Source: Charina bottae
Taxonomy: Eukaryota > Chordata > Lepidosauria > Squamata > Charinaidae
Direction of reading: 5' to 3'
NCBI GenBank assembly: GCA_023362775.1
Contig: JALMGJ010000005.1
Location: forward strand, 82,811,921 to 82,875,920
DNA: 64,000 bases
Part shown: one piece after another, positions 47,201-61,779 of the stretch
Layout: the number at the start of each line of letters is the position of its first letter
How positions within the stretch are numbered: position 1 is the stretch's first letter
Position numbers and translations under genes: made by a program
Notes under the pieces: generated by a model
What the model saw: only the letters and a program-made list of their open reading frames with translations
What the model was told of the DNA's origin: nothing
Databases searched by the model: none

Positions 47201-50200
47201 GAAAATCATGAAAGCACATGGTTTTCCGGATTCTTCTTTCCAGATAGAAGATGAATCACCAGCTACATTTCAAAGGGTCTTTCCCTGAGCGGGGAAAGTT
47301 TTGCTATACACCCCATTTCGGGCAATGTAGCAGAATTGCGATTTATCTCAGATTTGTTCTTTGGATTTCTTACGAAAGAGAGAGAATCATGAAAACACAT
47401 GGTTTCCCTGACCCTCCTTTCCAGACAGAAGATGAAACTAGATGAGTGTCCTAGGCTGTATTGAGATGTCACTTCTGAACTCTCATGGGATTGCTAACAC
47501 AACGCTGTAGTTACGTTTCCCCTTGTTGGTACTTTTGCTATACACTCCCTTTTGGGCAATGTGGCAGAATAGCGATTTTTCTGATTTGTTCTTTGGATTT
47601 CACTTAAGACAGAGTGTCATGAAAACACATGGTTTTCCCGACTCTCCTTTCCAGATAGATGAATCACCAGCTACTTTAAAAATAGGGTCTTTCCCTGAGC
47701 GGTGAACTAGTGTTCTGAAAGTGGAATTCTGCATCACTATTATAGGTCTCATAGCAATTGTTAACATGAGGCTTCTCTGTGGTGGTGCATGAAACTAGAT
47801 GAGTGTCCTAGACTGTATTGAGATGTCAATTGTGAACTCTCATTGGATTGCTAATACAACGCTGTAGTTAAGTTTGCCCTCGTTGGTACTTTTGCAATCC
47901 ACTTCATTTTGGGCAATGTGGCAGAATAGGGATTTTTCTCAGATTTGTTCTTTGGATTTCTTACGAAAGAGAGAGAATCATGAAAACACATGGTTTCCCT
48001 GACCCTCCTTTCCAGACAGAAGATGAAACTAGATGAGTGTCCTAGACTGTATTGAGATGTCAATTCTGAACTCTCATGGGATTGCTAACACAACGCTTTA
48101 GTTAAGTTTCCCCTTGTTGGTACTTTTGCTATTCACTCCATTTTGGGCAATGTGGCAGAATAGCGAGTTTTCTCAGATTTGTTCTTTGGATTTCACTTCA
48201 AAATCAATGATTTTGGGCAATATGGCAGAATAGGGATTTTTCTGATATGTTCTTTGGATTTCACTTAACACAGAGAGTCATGAAAACACATGGTTTTCCT
48301 GATTCCCCTTTCCAGATAGATGAATCACCAGCTACTTTTCAAATAGGGTCTTTCCCTGAGCGGGGAACTAGAGTTCTAAAAGTGAAATTCTGCATCACTA
48401 TTATAGGTCTCATAGCAATTGTTAACATGAGGCTTCTCTGTGGTGGTGCATGAAACTAGATGAGTGTCCTAGACTGTATTGAGATGTCACTTCTGAACTC
48501 TCATGGGATTGCTAACACAACGCTTTAGTTAAGTTTCCCCTTGTTGGTCCTTTTGCTATACACTCCATTTTGGGCAATATGGCAGAATAGGGATTTTTCT
48601 GATATGTTCTTTGGATTTCACTTAACACAGAGAGTCATGAAAACACATGGTTTTCCTGATTCTCCATTCCAGATAGATGAATCACCAGCTACTTTTCAAA
48701 TCGGGTCTATCCCTGAGCGGGGAACGTTTTGCTGCACACTCCATGTTGGGCAATGGGTCAGAAAAGCGATTTTTCCCAGAATTGTTCTTTGGATTTCTTT
48801 CGAAAGAGAGAGAATCATGAAAACACATGGTTTTCCTGATTCTCCTTTCCAGATAGATGAATCACCAGCTACGTTTCAAATAGGGTCTTTCCCTGAGCGG
48901 GTAACCAGAGTTTTAAAGGGGAATTCTGCATCACTATTATAGGTCTCATAGCAATTGTTAACATGAGGCTTCTCTGTGGTGGTGCATGAAACTAGATGAG
49001 TGTCCTAGACTGTATTGAGATGTCAATTGTGAACTCTCATTGGATTGCTAATACAACGCTGTAGTTAAGTTTCCCCTTGTTGGTACTTTTGCTATTCACT
49101 CCATTTTGGGCAATGTGGTAGAATAGCGAGTTTTCTCAGATTTTTTCTTTGGATTTCTTACAACACAAAGAGAGTCATGAAAACACATGGTTTTCCTGAT
49201 TCTCCTTTCCAGATAGATGAAACTAGATGAGTGTCCTAGACTGTATTGAGAAGTCAATCCTGAACTCTCATGGGATTGCTAACACAACGTTGTAGTTAAG
49301 ATTCCCCTTGTTGGTACTTTTGCAATACACTTCATTTTGGGCAATGTGGCAGAATAGGGATTTTTCTCAGATTTGTTCTTTGGATTTCTTACGACACACA
49401 GAAAATCATGAAAGCACATGGTTTTCCGGATTCTTCTTTCCAGATAGAAGATGAATCACCAGCTACATTTCAAAGGGTCTTTCCCTGAGCGGGGAAAGTT
49501 TTGCTATACACCCCATTTCGGGCAATGTAGCAGAATTGCGATTTATCTCAGATTTGTTCTTTGGATTTCTTACGAAAGAGAGAGAATCATGAAAACACAT
49601 GGTTTCCCTGACCCTCCTTTCCAGACAGAAGATGAAACTAGATGAGTGTCCTAGGCTGTATTGAGATGTCACTTCTGAACTCTCATGGGATTGCTAACAC
49701 AACGCTGTAGTTACGTTTCCCCTTGTTGGTACTTTTGCTATACACTCCCTTTTGGGCAATGTGGCAGAATAGCGATTTTTCTTATTTGTTCTTTGGATTT
49801 CACTTAAGACAGAGTGTCATGAAAACACATGGTTTTCCCGACTCTCCTTTCCAGATAGATGAATCACCAGCTACTTTAAAAATAGGGTCTTTCCCTGAGC
49901 GGTGAACTAGTGTTCTGAAAGTGGAATTCTGCATCACTATTATAGGTCTCATAGCAATTGTTAACATGAGGCTTCTCTGTGGTGGTGCATGAAACTAGAT
50001 GAGTGTCCTAGACTGTATTGAGATGTCAATTGTGAACTCTCATTGGATTGCTAATACAACGCTGTAGTTAAGTTTGCCCTCGTTGGTACTTTTGCAATCC
50101 ACTTCATTTTGGGCAATGTGGCAGAATAGGGATTTTTCTCAGATTTGTTCTTTGGATTTCTTACGAAAGAGAGAGAATCATGAAAACACATGGTTTCCCT

Positions 50201-53200
50201 GACCCTCCTTTCCAGACAGAAGATGAAACTAGATGAGTGTCCTAGACTGTATTGAGATGTCAATTCTGAACTCTCATGGGATTGCTAACACAACGCTTTA
50301 GTTAAGTTTCCCCTTGTTGGTACTTTTGCTATTCACTCCATTTTGGGCAATGTGGCAGAATAGCGAGTTTTCTCAGATTTGTTCTTTGGATTTCACTTCA
50401 AAATCAATGATTTTGGGCAATATGGCAGAATAGGGATTTTTCTGATATGTTCTTTGGATTTCACTTAACACAGAGAGTCATGAAAACACATGGTTTTCCT
50501 GATTCCCCTTTCCAGATAGATGAATCACCAGCTACTTTTCAAATAGGGTCTTTCCCTGAGCGGGGAACTAGAGTTCTAAAAGTGAAATTCTGCATCACTA
50601 TTATAGGTCTCATAGCAATTGTTAACATGAGGCTTCTCTGTGGTGGTGCATGAAACTAGATGAGTGTCCTAGACTGTATTGAGATGTCACTTCTGAACTC
50701 TCATGGGATTGCTAACACAACGCTTTAGTTAAGTTTCCCCTTGTTGGTCCTTTTGCTATACACTCCATTTTGGGCAATATGGCAGAATAGGGATTTTTCT
50801 GATATGTTCTTTGGATTTCACTTAACACAGAGAGTCATGAAAACACATGGTTTTCCTGATTCTCCATTCCAGATAGATGAATCACCAGCTACTTTTCAAA
50901 TCGGGTCTATCCCTGAGCGGGGAACGTTTTGCTGCACACTCCATGTTGGGCAATGGGTCAGAAAAGCGATTTTTCCCAGAATTGTTCTTTGGATTTCTTT
51001 CGAAAGAGAGAGAATCATGAAAACACATGGTTTTCCTGATTCTCCTTTCCAGATAGATGAATCACCAGCTACGTTTCAAATAGGGTCTTTCCCTGAGCGG
51101 GTAACCAGAGTTTTAAAGGGGAATTCTGCATCACTATTATAGGTCTCATAGCAATTGTTAACATGAGGCTTCTCTGTGGTGGTGCATGAAACTAGATGAG
51201 TGTCCTAGACTGTATTGAGATGTCAATTGTGAACTCTCATTGGATTGCTAATACAACGCTGTAGTTAAGTTTCCCCTTGTTGGTACTTTTGCTATTCACT
51301 CCATTTTGGGCAATGTGGTAGAATAGCGAGTTTTCTCAGATTTTTTCTTTGGATTTCTTACAACACAAAGAGAGTCATGAAAACACATGGTTTTCCTGAT
51401 TCTCCTTTCCAGATAGATGAAACTAGATGAGTGTCCTAGACTGTATTGAGAAGTCAATCCTGAACTCTCATGGGATTGCTAACACAACGTTGTAGTTAAG
51501 ATTCCCCTTGTTGGTACTTTTGCAATACACTTCATTTTGGGCAATGTGGCAGAATAGGGATTTTTCTCAGATTTGTTCTTTGGATTTCTTACGACACACA
51601 GAAAATCATGAAAGCACATGGTTTTCCGGATTCTTCTTTCCAGATAGAAGATGAATCACCAGCTACATTTCAAAGGGTCTTTCCCTGAGCGGGGAAAGTT
51701 TTGCTATACACCCCATTTCGGGCAATGTAGCAGAATTGCGATTTATCTCAGATTTGTTCTTTGGATTTCTTACGAAAGAGAGAGAATCATGAAAACACAT
51801 GGTTTCCCTGACCCTCCTTTCCAGACAGAAGATGAAACTAGATGAGTGTCCTAGGCTGTATTGAGATGTCACTTCTGAACTCTCATGGGATTGCTAACAC
51901 AACGCTGTAGTTACGTTTCCCCTTGTTGGTACTTTTGCTATACACTCCCTTTTGGGCAATGTGGCAGAATAGCGATTTTTCTGATTTGTTCTTTGGATTT
52001 CACTTAAGACAGAGTGTCATGAAAACACATGGTTTTCCCGACTCTCCTTTCCAGATAGATGAATCACCAGCTACTTTAAAAATAGGGTCTTTCCCTGAGC
52101 GGTGAACTAGTGTTCTGAAAGTGGAATTCTGCATCACTATTATAGGTCTCATAGCAATTGTTAACATGAGGCTTCTCTGTGGTGGTGCATAAAACTAGAT
52201 GAGTGTCCTAGACTGTATTGAGATGTCAATTGTGAACTCTCATTGGATTGCTAATACAACGCTGTAGTTAAGTTTCCCCTCGTTGGTACTTTTGCAATCC
52301 ACTTCATTTTGGGCAATGTGGCAGAATAGGGATTTTTCTCAGATTTGTTCTTTGGATTTCTTACGAAAGAGAGAGAATCATGAAAACACATGGTTTCCCT
52401 GACCCTCCTTTCCAGACAGAAGATGAAACTAGATGAGTGTCCTAGACTGTATTGAGATGTCAATTCTGAACTCTCATGGGATTGCTAACACAACGCTTTA
52501 GTTAAGTTTCCCCTTGTTGGTACTTTTGCTATTCACTCCATTTTGGGCAATGTGGCAGAATAGCGAGTTTTCTCAGATTTGTTCTTTGGATTTCACTTCA
52601 AAATCAATGATTTTGGGCAATATGGCAGAACAGGGATTTTTCTGATATGTTCTTTGGATTTCACTTAACACAGAGAGTCATGAAAACACATGGTTTTCCT
52701 GATTCCCCTTTCCAGATAGATGAATCACCAGCTACTTTTCAAATAGGGTCTTTCCCTGAGCGGGGAACTAGAGTTCTAAAAGTGAAATTCTGCATCACTA
52801 TTATAGGTCTCATAGCAATTGTTAACATGAGGCTTCTCTGTGGTGGTGCATGAAACTAGATGAGTGTCCTAGACTGTATTGAGATGTCACTTCTGAACTC
52901 TCATGGGATTGCTAACACAACGCTTTAGTTAAGTTTCCCCTTGTTGGTCCTTTTGCTATACACTCCATTTTGGGCAATATGGCAGAATAGGGATTTTTCT
53001 GATATGTTCTTTGGATTTCACTTAACACAGAGAGTCATGAAAACACATGGTTTTCCTGATTCTCCATTCCAGATAGATGAATCACCAGCTACTTTTCAAA
53101 TCGGGTCTATCCCTGAGCGGGGAACGTTTTGCTGCACACTCCATGTTGGGCAATGGGTCAGAAAAGCGATTTTTCCCAGAATTGTTCTTTGGATTTCTTT

Positions 53201-54270
53201 CGAAAGAGAGAGAATCATGAAAACACATGGTTTTCCTGATTCTCCTTTCCAGATAGATGAATCACCAGCTACGTTTCAAATAGGGTCTTTCCCTGAGCGG
53301 GTAACCAGAGTTTTAAAGGGGAATTCTGCATCACTATTATAGGTCTCATAGCAATTGTTAACATGAGGCTTCTCTGTGGTGGTGCATGAAACTAGATGAG
53401 TGTCCTAGACTGTATTGAGATGTCAATTGTGAACTCTCATTGGATTGCTAATACAACGCTGTAGTTAAGTTTCCCCTTGTTGGTCCTTTTGCTATTCACT
53501 CCATTTTGGGCAATGTGGTAGAATAGCGAGTTTTCTCAGATTTTTTCTTTGGATTTCTTACAACACAAAGAGAGTCATGAAAACACATGGTTTTCCTGAT
53601 TCTCCTTTCCAGATAGATGAAACTAGATGAGTGTCCTAGACTGTATTGAGAAGTCAATCCTGAACTCTCATGGGATTGCTAACACAACGTTGTAGTTAAG
53701 ATTCCCCTTGTTGGTACTTTTGCAATACACTTCATTTTGGGCAATGTGGCAGAATAGGGATTTTTCTCAGATTTGTTCTTTGGATTTCTTACGACACACA
53801 GAAAATCATGAAAGCACATGGTTTTCCGGATTCTTCTTTCCAGATAGAAGATGAATCACCAGCTACATTTCAAAGGGTCTTTCCCTGAGCGGGGAAAGTT
53901 TTGCTATACACCCCATTTCGGGCAATGTAGCAGAATTGCGATTTATCTCAGATTTGTTCTTTGGATTTCTTACGAAAGAGAGAGAATCATGAAAACACAT
54001 GGTTTCCCTGACCCTCCTTTCCAGACAGAAGATGAAACTAGATGAGTGTCCTAGGCTGTATTGAGATGTCACTTCTGAACTCTCATGGGATTGCTAACAC
54101 AACGCTGTAGTTACGTTTCCCCTTGTTGGTACTTTTGCTATACACTCCGTTTTGGGCAATGTGGCAGAATAGCGATTTTTCTGATTTGTTCTTTGGATTT
54201 CACTTAAGACAGAGAGTCATGAAAACACATGGTTTTCCAGACTCTCCTTTCCAGATAGATGAATCACCAG
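44221..54270 (+). repeat. 2,200-bp higher-order repeat, about 4.5 copies
   Basis: Units at 44221-46420, 46421-48620, 48621-50820, 50821-53020 and 53021 to about 54270 (partial) are spaced exactly 2,200 bp. The middle copies differ by only a few bases, for example G/T near 49793, G/A at 52191, G/C near 52276, T/C near 52631 and A/C near 53485. The first unit is more diverged at its left end. This indicates recent amplification of a ~10-monomer unit. Confidence 0.93.
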
Positions 54271-54655
54271 CTACTTTTCAAATCGGGTCTATCCCTGAGC
54301 GGGGAACGTTTTGCTGCACACTCCATGTTGGGCAATGGGTCAGAAAAGCGATTTTTCCCAGAATTGTTCTTTGGATTTCTTTCGAAAGAGAGAGAATCAT
54401 GAAAACACATGGTTTCCCTGACCCTCCTTTCCAGACAGAAGATGAAACTAGATGACTGTCCTAGGCTGTATTGAGATGTCACTTCTGAACTCTCATGGGA
54501 TTGCTAACACAACGCTGGAGTTAAGTTTCCCCTTGTTTGTACTTTTGCTATGCACTCCATTTTGGGTAATGTGGCAGAATAGCGATTTTTGGATTTCTCT
54601 TAAGACAGAGAGAGATTCATGAAAACACATAGTTTTCCTGATTCTCCTTTCCAGA

Positions 54656-55348
54656 TAGTTCAGAATTGATATCTCAATACAGTCTAGGACACTCATCTAG
54701 TTTGAGGCACCATCACAGGGAAGCCTCATGTTAGCTATTGCTATGAGGGCTATTGAAGTGAATGCAGAATTCAACTTTTAGAACTCAACTTCCCTGCTCA
54801 GTCAAAGACCCGATTTGAAAAGTAGCTGGTGATTCATGTTCTATCTGGAAAGGAGAATCAGGAAAACCATATGTTTTCATGAATCTCTCTCTGTCTTAAG
54901 AGAAATCCAAAGTCAAATCTGAGAAAAATCAAATCAAATCAAATCTGAGAAAAAAAAATGAGTGAAATCCAAAGAACAGATCAGAAATATCGCTATTCTG
55001 CCACATTGCCCAAAACGGAGTGTATAGCAAAAGTACCAACAAGGGGAAACGTAACTACAGCGTTGTGTTAGCAATCCCATGAGAGTTCAGAAGTGACATC
55101 TCAATACAGCCTAGGACACTCATCTAGTTTCATCTTCTGTCTGGAAAGGAGGGTCAGGGAAACCATGTGTTTTCATGATTCTCTCTCTTTCGTAAGAAAT
55201 CCAAAGAACAAATCTGAGATAAATCGCAATTCTGCTACATTGCCCGAAATGGGGTGTATAGCAAAACTTTCCCCGCTCAGGGAAAGACCCGTTTTGAAAT
55301 GTATCTTCTATCTGGAAAGAAGAATCCGGAAAACCATGTGCTTTCAGG
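54656..55348 (-). repeat. Inverted satellite block, copy 2
   Basis: Offset 12,579 bp from the block at 42077, with the same breakpoints at both ends. Confidence 0.88.
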
Positions 55349-56005
55349 GCTTTTCCTGATTCTCCATTCCAGATAGAAGATGAAACTAGATGAGTGTCCT
55401 AGACTGTATTGAGATGTCAATTCTGAACTCCCATGGGATTGCTAACACAACGCTGTAGTTAAGTTTCCCCTTGTTGGTCCTTTTGCTATTCACTCCATTT
55501 CGGGCAATGTAGCAGAATTGCGATTTATCTCAGATTTGTTCTTTGGATTTCACTTAAGACAGAGAGTCATGAAAACACATGGTTTTCCTGATTCTCCTTT
55601 CCAGATAGATGAATCACCAGCTACTTTTCAAATCGGGTCATTCCCTGAGCGGGGAACGTTTTGCTGTACACTCCATGTTGGGCAATGGGTCAGAAAAGCG
55701 ATTTTTCCCAGAATTGTTCTTTGGATTTCTTTCGAAAGAGAGAGAATCATGAAAACACATGGTTTCCCTGACCCTCCTTTCCAGACAGAAGATGAAACTA
55801 GATGACTGTCCTAGGCTGTATTGAGATGTCACTTCTGAACTCTCATGGGATTGCTAACACAACGCTGGAGTTAAGTTTCCCCTTGTTTGTACTTTTGCTA
55901 TGCACTCCATTTTGGGTAATGTGGCAGAATAGCGATTTTTGGATTTCTCTTAAGACAGAGAGAGATTCATGAAAACACATAGTTTTCCTGATTCTCCTTT
56001 CCAGA

Positions 56006-56698
56006 TAGTTCAGAATTGATATCTCAATACAGTCTAGGACACTCATCTAGTTTGAGGCACCATCACAGGGAAGCCTCATGTTAGCTATTGCTATGAGGGC
56101 TATTGAAGTGAATGCAGAATTCAACTTTTAGAACTCAACTTCCCTGCTCAGTCAAAGACCCGATTTGAAAAGTAGCTGGTGATTCATGTTCTATCTGGAA
56201 AGGAGAATCAGGAAAACCATATGTTTTCATGAATCTCTCTCTGTCTTAAGAGAAATCCAAAGTCAAATCTGAGAAAAATCAAATCAAATCAAATCTGAGA
56301 AAAAAAAATGAGTGAAATCCAAAGAACAGATCAGAAATATCGCTATTCTGCCACATTGCCCAAAACGGAGTGTATAGCAAAAGTACCAACAAGGGGAAAC
56401 GTAACTACAGCGTTGTGTTAGCAATCCCATGAGAGTTCAGAAGTGACATCTCAATACAGCCTAGGACACTCATCTAGTTTCATCTTCTGTCTGGAAAGGA
56501 GGGTCAGGGAAACCATGTGTTTTCATGATTCTCTCTCTTTCGTAAGAAATCCAAAGAACAAATCTGAGATAAATCGCAATTCTGCTACATTGCCCGAAAT
56601 GGGGTGTATAGCAAAACTTTCCCCGCTCAGGGAAAGACCCGTTTTGAAATGTATCTTCTATCTGGAAAGAAGAATCCGGAAAACCATGTGCTTTCAGG
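56006..56698 (-). repeat. Inverted satellite block, copy 3
   Basis: Offset 1,350 bp from copy 2, as part of the local tandem duplication. Confidence 0.88.
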
Positions 56699-59600
56699 GC
56701 TTTTCCTGATTCTCCATTCCAGATAGAAGATGAAACTAGATGAGTGTCCTAGACTGTATTGAGATGTCAATTCTGAACTCCCATGGGATTGCTAACACAA
56801 CGCTGTAGTTAAGTTTCCCCTTGTTGGTCCTTTTGCTATTCACTCCATTTCGGGCAATGTAGCAGAATTGCGATTTATCTCAGATTTGTTCTTTGGATTT
56901 CACTTAAGACAGAGAGTCATGAAAACACATGGTTTTCCTGATTCTCCTTTCCAGATAGATGAATCACCAGCTACTTTTCAAATCGGGTCATTCCCTGAGC
57001 GGGGAACGTTTTGCTGTACACTCCATGTTGGGCAATGGGTCAGAAAAGCGATTTTTCCCAGATTTGTTCTTTGGATTTCTTTCGAAAGAGAGAGAATCAT
57101 GAAAACACATGGTTTTCCTGATTCTCCTTTCCAGATAGATGAATCACCAGCTACGTTTCAAATAGGGTCTTTCCCTGAGCGGGTAACCAGAGTTTTAAAG
57201 GGGAATTCTGCATCACTATTATAGGTCTCGTAGCAATTGTTAACATGAGGCTTCTCTGTGGTGGTGCATGAAACTAGATGAGTGTCCTAGACTGTATTGA
57301 GATGTCAATTGTGAACTCTCATTGGATTGCTAATACAACGCTGTAGTTAAGTTTCCCCTTGTTGGTACTTTTGCTATTCACTCCATTTTGGGCAATATGG
57401 CAGAATAGGGATTTTTCTGATATGTTCTTTGGATTTCACTTAACACAGAGAGTCATGAAAACACATGGTTTTCCTGATTCCCCTTTCCAGATAGATGAAT
57501 CACCAGCTACTTTTCAAATAGGGTCTTTCCCTGAGCGGGGAACTAGAGTTCTAAAAGTGAAATTCTGCATCACTATTATAGGTCTCATAGCAATTGTTAA
57601 CATGAGGCTTCTCTGTGGTGGTGCATGAAACTAGATGAGTGTCCTAGACTGTATTGAGATGTCACTTCTGAACTCTCATGGGATTGCTAACACAACGCTT
57701 TAGTTAAGTTTCCCCTTGTTGGTCCTTTTGCTATACACTCCATTTTGGGCAATATGGCAGAATAGGGATTTTTCTGATATGTTCTTTGGATTTCACTTAA
57801 CACAGAGAGTCATGAAAACACATGGTTTTCCTGATTCTCCATTCCAGATAGATGAATCACCAGCTACTTTTCAAATCGGGTCTATCCCTGAGCGGGGAAC
57901 GTTTTGCTGCACACTCCATGTTGGGCAATGGGTCAGAAAAGCGATTTTTCCCAGAATTGTTCTTTGGATTTCTTTCGAAAGAGAGAGAATCATGAAAACA
58001 CATGGTTTTCCTAATTCTCCTTTCCAGATAGATGAATCACCAGCTACGTTTCAAATAGGGTCTTTCCCTGAGCGGGTAACCAGAGTTTTAAAGGGGAATT
58101 CTGCATCACTATTATAGGTCTCATAGCAATTGTTAACATGAGGCTTCTCTGTGGTGGTGCATGAAACTAGATGAGTGTCCTAGACTGTATTGAGATGTCA
58201 ATTGTGAACTCTCATTGGATTGCTAATACAACGCTGTAGTTAAGTTTCCCCTTGTTGGTACTTTTGCTATTCACTCCATTTTGGGCAATGTGGTAGAATA
58301 GCGAGTTTTCTCAGATTTTTTCTTTGGATTTCTTACAACACAAAGAGAGTCATGAAAACACATGGTTTTCCTGATTCTCCATTCCAGATAGATGAAACTA
58401 GATGAGTGTCCTAGACTGTATTGAGAAGTCAATCCTGAACTCTCATGGGATTGCTAACACAACGTTGTAGTTAAGATTCCCCTTGTTGGTACTTTTGCAA
58501 TACACTTCATTTTGGGCAATGTGGCAGAATAGGGATTTTTCTCAGATTTGTTCTTTGGATTTCTTACGACACACAGAAAATCATGAAAGCACATGGTTTT
58601 CCGGATTCTTCTTTCCAGATAGAAGATGAATCACCAGCTACATTTCAAAGGGTCTTTCCCTGAGCGGGGAAAGTTTTGCTATACACCCCATTTCGGGCAA
58701 TGTAGCAGAATTGCGATTTATCTCAGATTTGTTCTTTGGATTTCTTACGAAAGAGAGAGAATCATGAAAACACATGGTTTCCCAGACCCTCCTTTCCAGA
58801 CAGAAGATGAAACTAGATGAGTGTCCTAGGCTGTATTGAGATGTCACTTCTGAACTCTCATGGGATTGCTAACACAACGCTGTAGTTACGTTTCCCCTTG
58901 TTGGTACTTTTGCTATACACTCCGTTTTGGGCAATGTGGCAGAATAGCGATTTTTCTGATTTGTTCTTTGGATTTCACTTAAGACAGAGAGTCATGAAAA
59001 CACATGGTTTTCCCGACTCTCCTTTCCAGATAGATGAATCACCAGCTACTTTTCAAATCGGGTCTATCCCTGAGCGGGGATCGTTTTGCTGCACACTCCA
59101 CGTTGGGCAATGGGTCAGAAAAGCGGTTTTTCCCAGAATTGTTCTTTGGATTTCTTTCGAAAGATAGAGAATCATGAAAACACATGGTTTTCCTGATTCT
59201 CCATTCCAGATAGATGAATCACCAGCTACTTTTCAAATGGGGTCGTTCCCTGAGCGGGGAAAGTTTTGCTATACACTCCATTTTGGGCAATGTGGCAGAA
59301 TAACGATTTTATTCAGATTTGTTCTTTGGATTTCTTACGACAGAGAGAGAATCATGAAAACACATGGTTTTCCTGATTCTCCTTTCCAGATAGAAGATGA
59401 ATCACCAGCTACTTTTCAAATCGGGACTTTCCCTGAGCGGGGAACGTTATGCAATCCACTCCATTTTGGGCAATGTGGCAGAATAACGATTTTTCTCAGA
59501 TTTGTTCTTTGGATTTCTTACGTCACAGAGAGAATCATGAAAACACATGGTTTCCCTGACCCTCCTTTCCAGACAGAAGATGAAACTAGATGAGTGTCCT

Positions 59601-61779
59601 AGGCTGTATTGAGATGTCACTTCTGAACTCTCATGGGATTGCTAACACAACGCTGTAGTTACGTTTCCCCTTGTTGGTACTTTTGCTATACACTCCCTTT
59701 TGGGCAATGTGGCAGAATAGCGATTTTTCTGATTTGTTCTTTGGATTTCACTTAAGACAGAGTGCAATGAAAACACATGGTTTTCCCGACTCTCCTTTCC
59801 AGATAGATGAATCACCAGCTACTTTAAAAATAGGGTCTTTCCCTGAGCGGTGAACTAGTGTTCTGAAAGTGGAATTCTGCATCACTATTATAGGTCTCAT
59901 AGCAATTGTTAACATGAAGCTTCTCTGTGGTGGTGCGTGAAACTAGATGAGTGTCCTAGACTGTATTGAGATGTCAATTGTGAACTCTCATTGGATTGCT
60001 AATACAACGCTGTAGTTAAGTTTCCCCTCGTTGGTACTTTTGCAATCCACTTCATTTTGGGCAATGTGGCAGAATAGGGATTTTTCTCAGATTTGTTCTT
60101 TGGATTTCACTTCAAAATCAATGATTTTGGGCAATATGGCAGAATAGGGATTTTTCTGATATGTTCTTTGGATTTCACTTAACACAGAGAGTCATGAAAA
60201 CACATGGTTTTCCCGATTCTCCATTCCAGATAGATGAATCACCAGCTACTTTTCAAATCGGCTCTTCCCTGAGCGGGAAACCAGAGTTTTAAAGGGGAAT
60301 TCTGCATCACTATTATAGGTCTCATAGCAATTGTTAACATGAGGCTTCTCTGTGGTGGTGCATGAAACTAGATGAGTGTCCTAGACTGTATTGAGATGTC
60401 ACTTCTGAACTCTCATGGGATTGCTAACACAACGCTTTAGTTAAGTTTCCCCTTGTTGGTCCTTTTGCTATACACTCCATTTTGGGCAATATGGCAGAAT
60501 AGGGATTTTTCTGATATGTTCTTTGGATTTCACTTAACACAGAGAGTCATGAAAACACATGGTTTTCCTGATTCTCCATTCCAGATAGATGAATCACCAG
60601 CTACATTTCAAAGGGTCTTTCCCTGAGCGGGGAAAGTTTTGCTATACACCCCATTTCGGGCAATGTAGCAGAATTGCGATTTATCTCAGATTTGTTCTTT
60701 GGATTTCTTACGAAAGAGAGAGAATCATGAAAACACATGGTTTCCCTGACCCTCCTTTCCAGACAGAAGATGAAACTAGATGAGTGTCCTAGACTGTATT
60801 GATATGTCAATTCTGAACTCTCTTGGGATTGCTAACACAACGCTTTAGTTAAGTTTCCCCTTGTTGGTACTTTTGCTATTCACTCCATTTTGGGCAATGT
60901 GGCAGAATAGCGAGTTTTCTCAGATTTGTTCTTTGGATTTCACTTCAAAATCAATGATTTTGGGCAATATGGCAGAATAGGGATTTTTCTGATATGTTCT
61001 TTGGATTTCACTTAACACAGAGAGTCATGAAAACACATGGTTTTCCCGATTCTCCGTTCCAGATAGATGAATCACCAGCTACTTTTCAAATCGGCTCTTC
61101 CCTGAGCGGGAAAGCAGAGTTTTAAAGGGGAATTCTGCATCACTATTATAGGTCTCATAGCAATTGTTAACATGAGGCTTCTCTGTGGTGGTGCATGAAA
61201 CTAGATGAGTGTCCTAGACTGTATTGAGATGTCACCTCTGAACTCTCATGGGATTGCTAACACAACGCTGTAGTTAAGTTTCCCCTTGTTGGTCCTTTTG
61301 CTATACACTCCATTTTGGGCAATATGGGAGAATAGGGATTTTTCTGATATGTTCTTTGGATTTCACTTAAGACAGAGAGTCATGAAAACACATGGTTTTC
61401 CTGATTCCCCTTTCCAGATAGATGAATCACCAGCTACTTTTCAAATAGGGTCTTTCCCTGAGCGGGGAACTAGAGTTCTAAAAGTGAAATTCTGCATCAC
61501 TATTATAGGTCTCATAGCAATTGTTAACATGAGGCTTCTCTGTGGTGGTGCATGAAACTAGATGAGTGTCCTAGACTGTATTGAGATGTCACTTCTGAAC
61601 TCTCATGGGATTGCTAACACAACGCTTTAGTTAAGTTTCCCCTTGTTGGTCCGTTTGCTATACACTCCATTTTGGGCAATATGGCAGAATAGGGATTTTT
61701 CTGATATGTTCTTTGGATTTCACTTAACACAGAGAGTCATGAAAACACATGGTTTTCCGGATTCTCCATTTCAGATAGA

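Larger units (their letters stand above)
54260..57115. repeat. 1,350-bp tandem duplication containing an inverted block
   Basis: Sequence from about 54260 repeats at a 1,350-bp offset until about 57115. Each unit contains the same forward-inverted-forward arrangement (inverted blocks 54656-55348 and 56006-56698). Confidence 0.85.
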
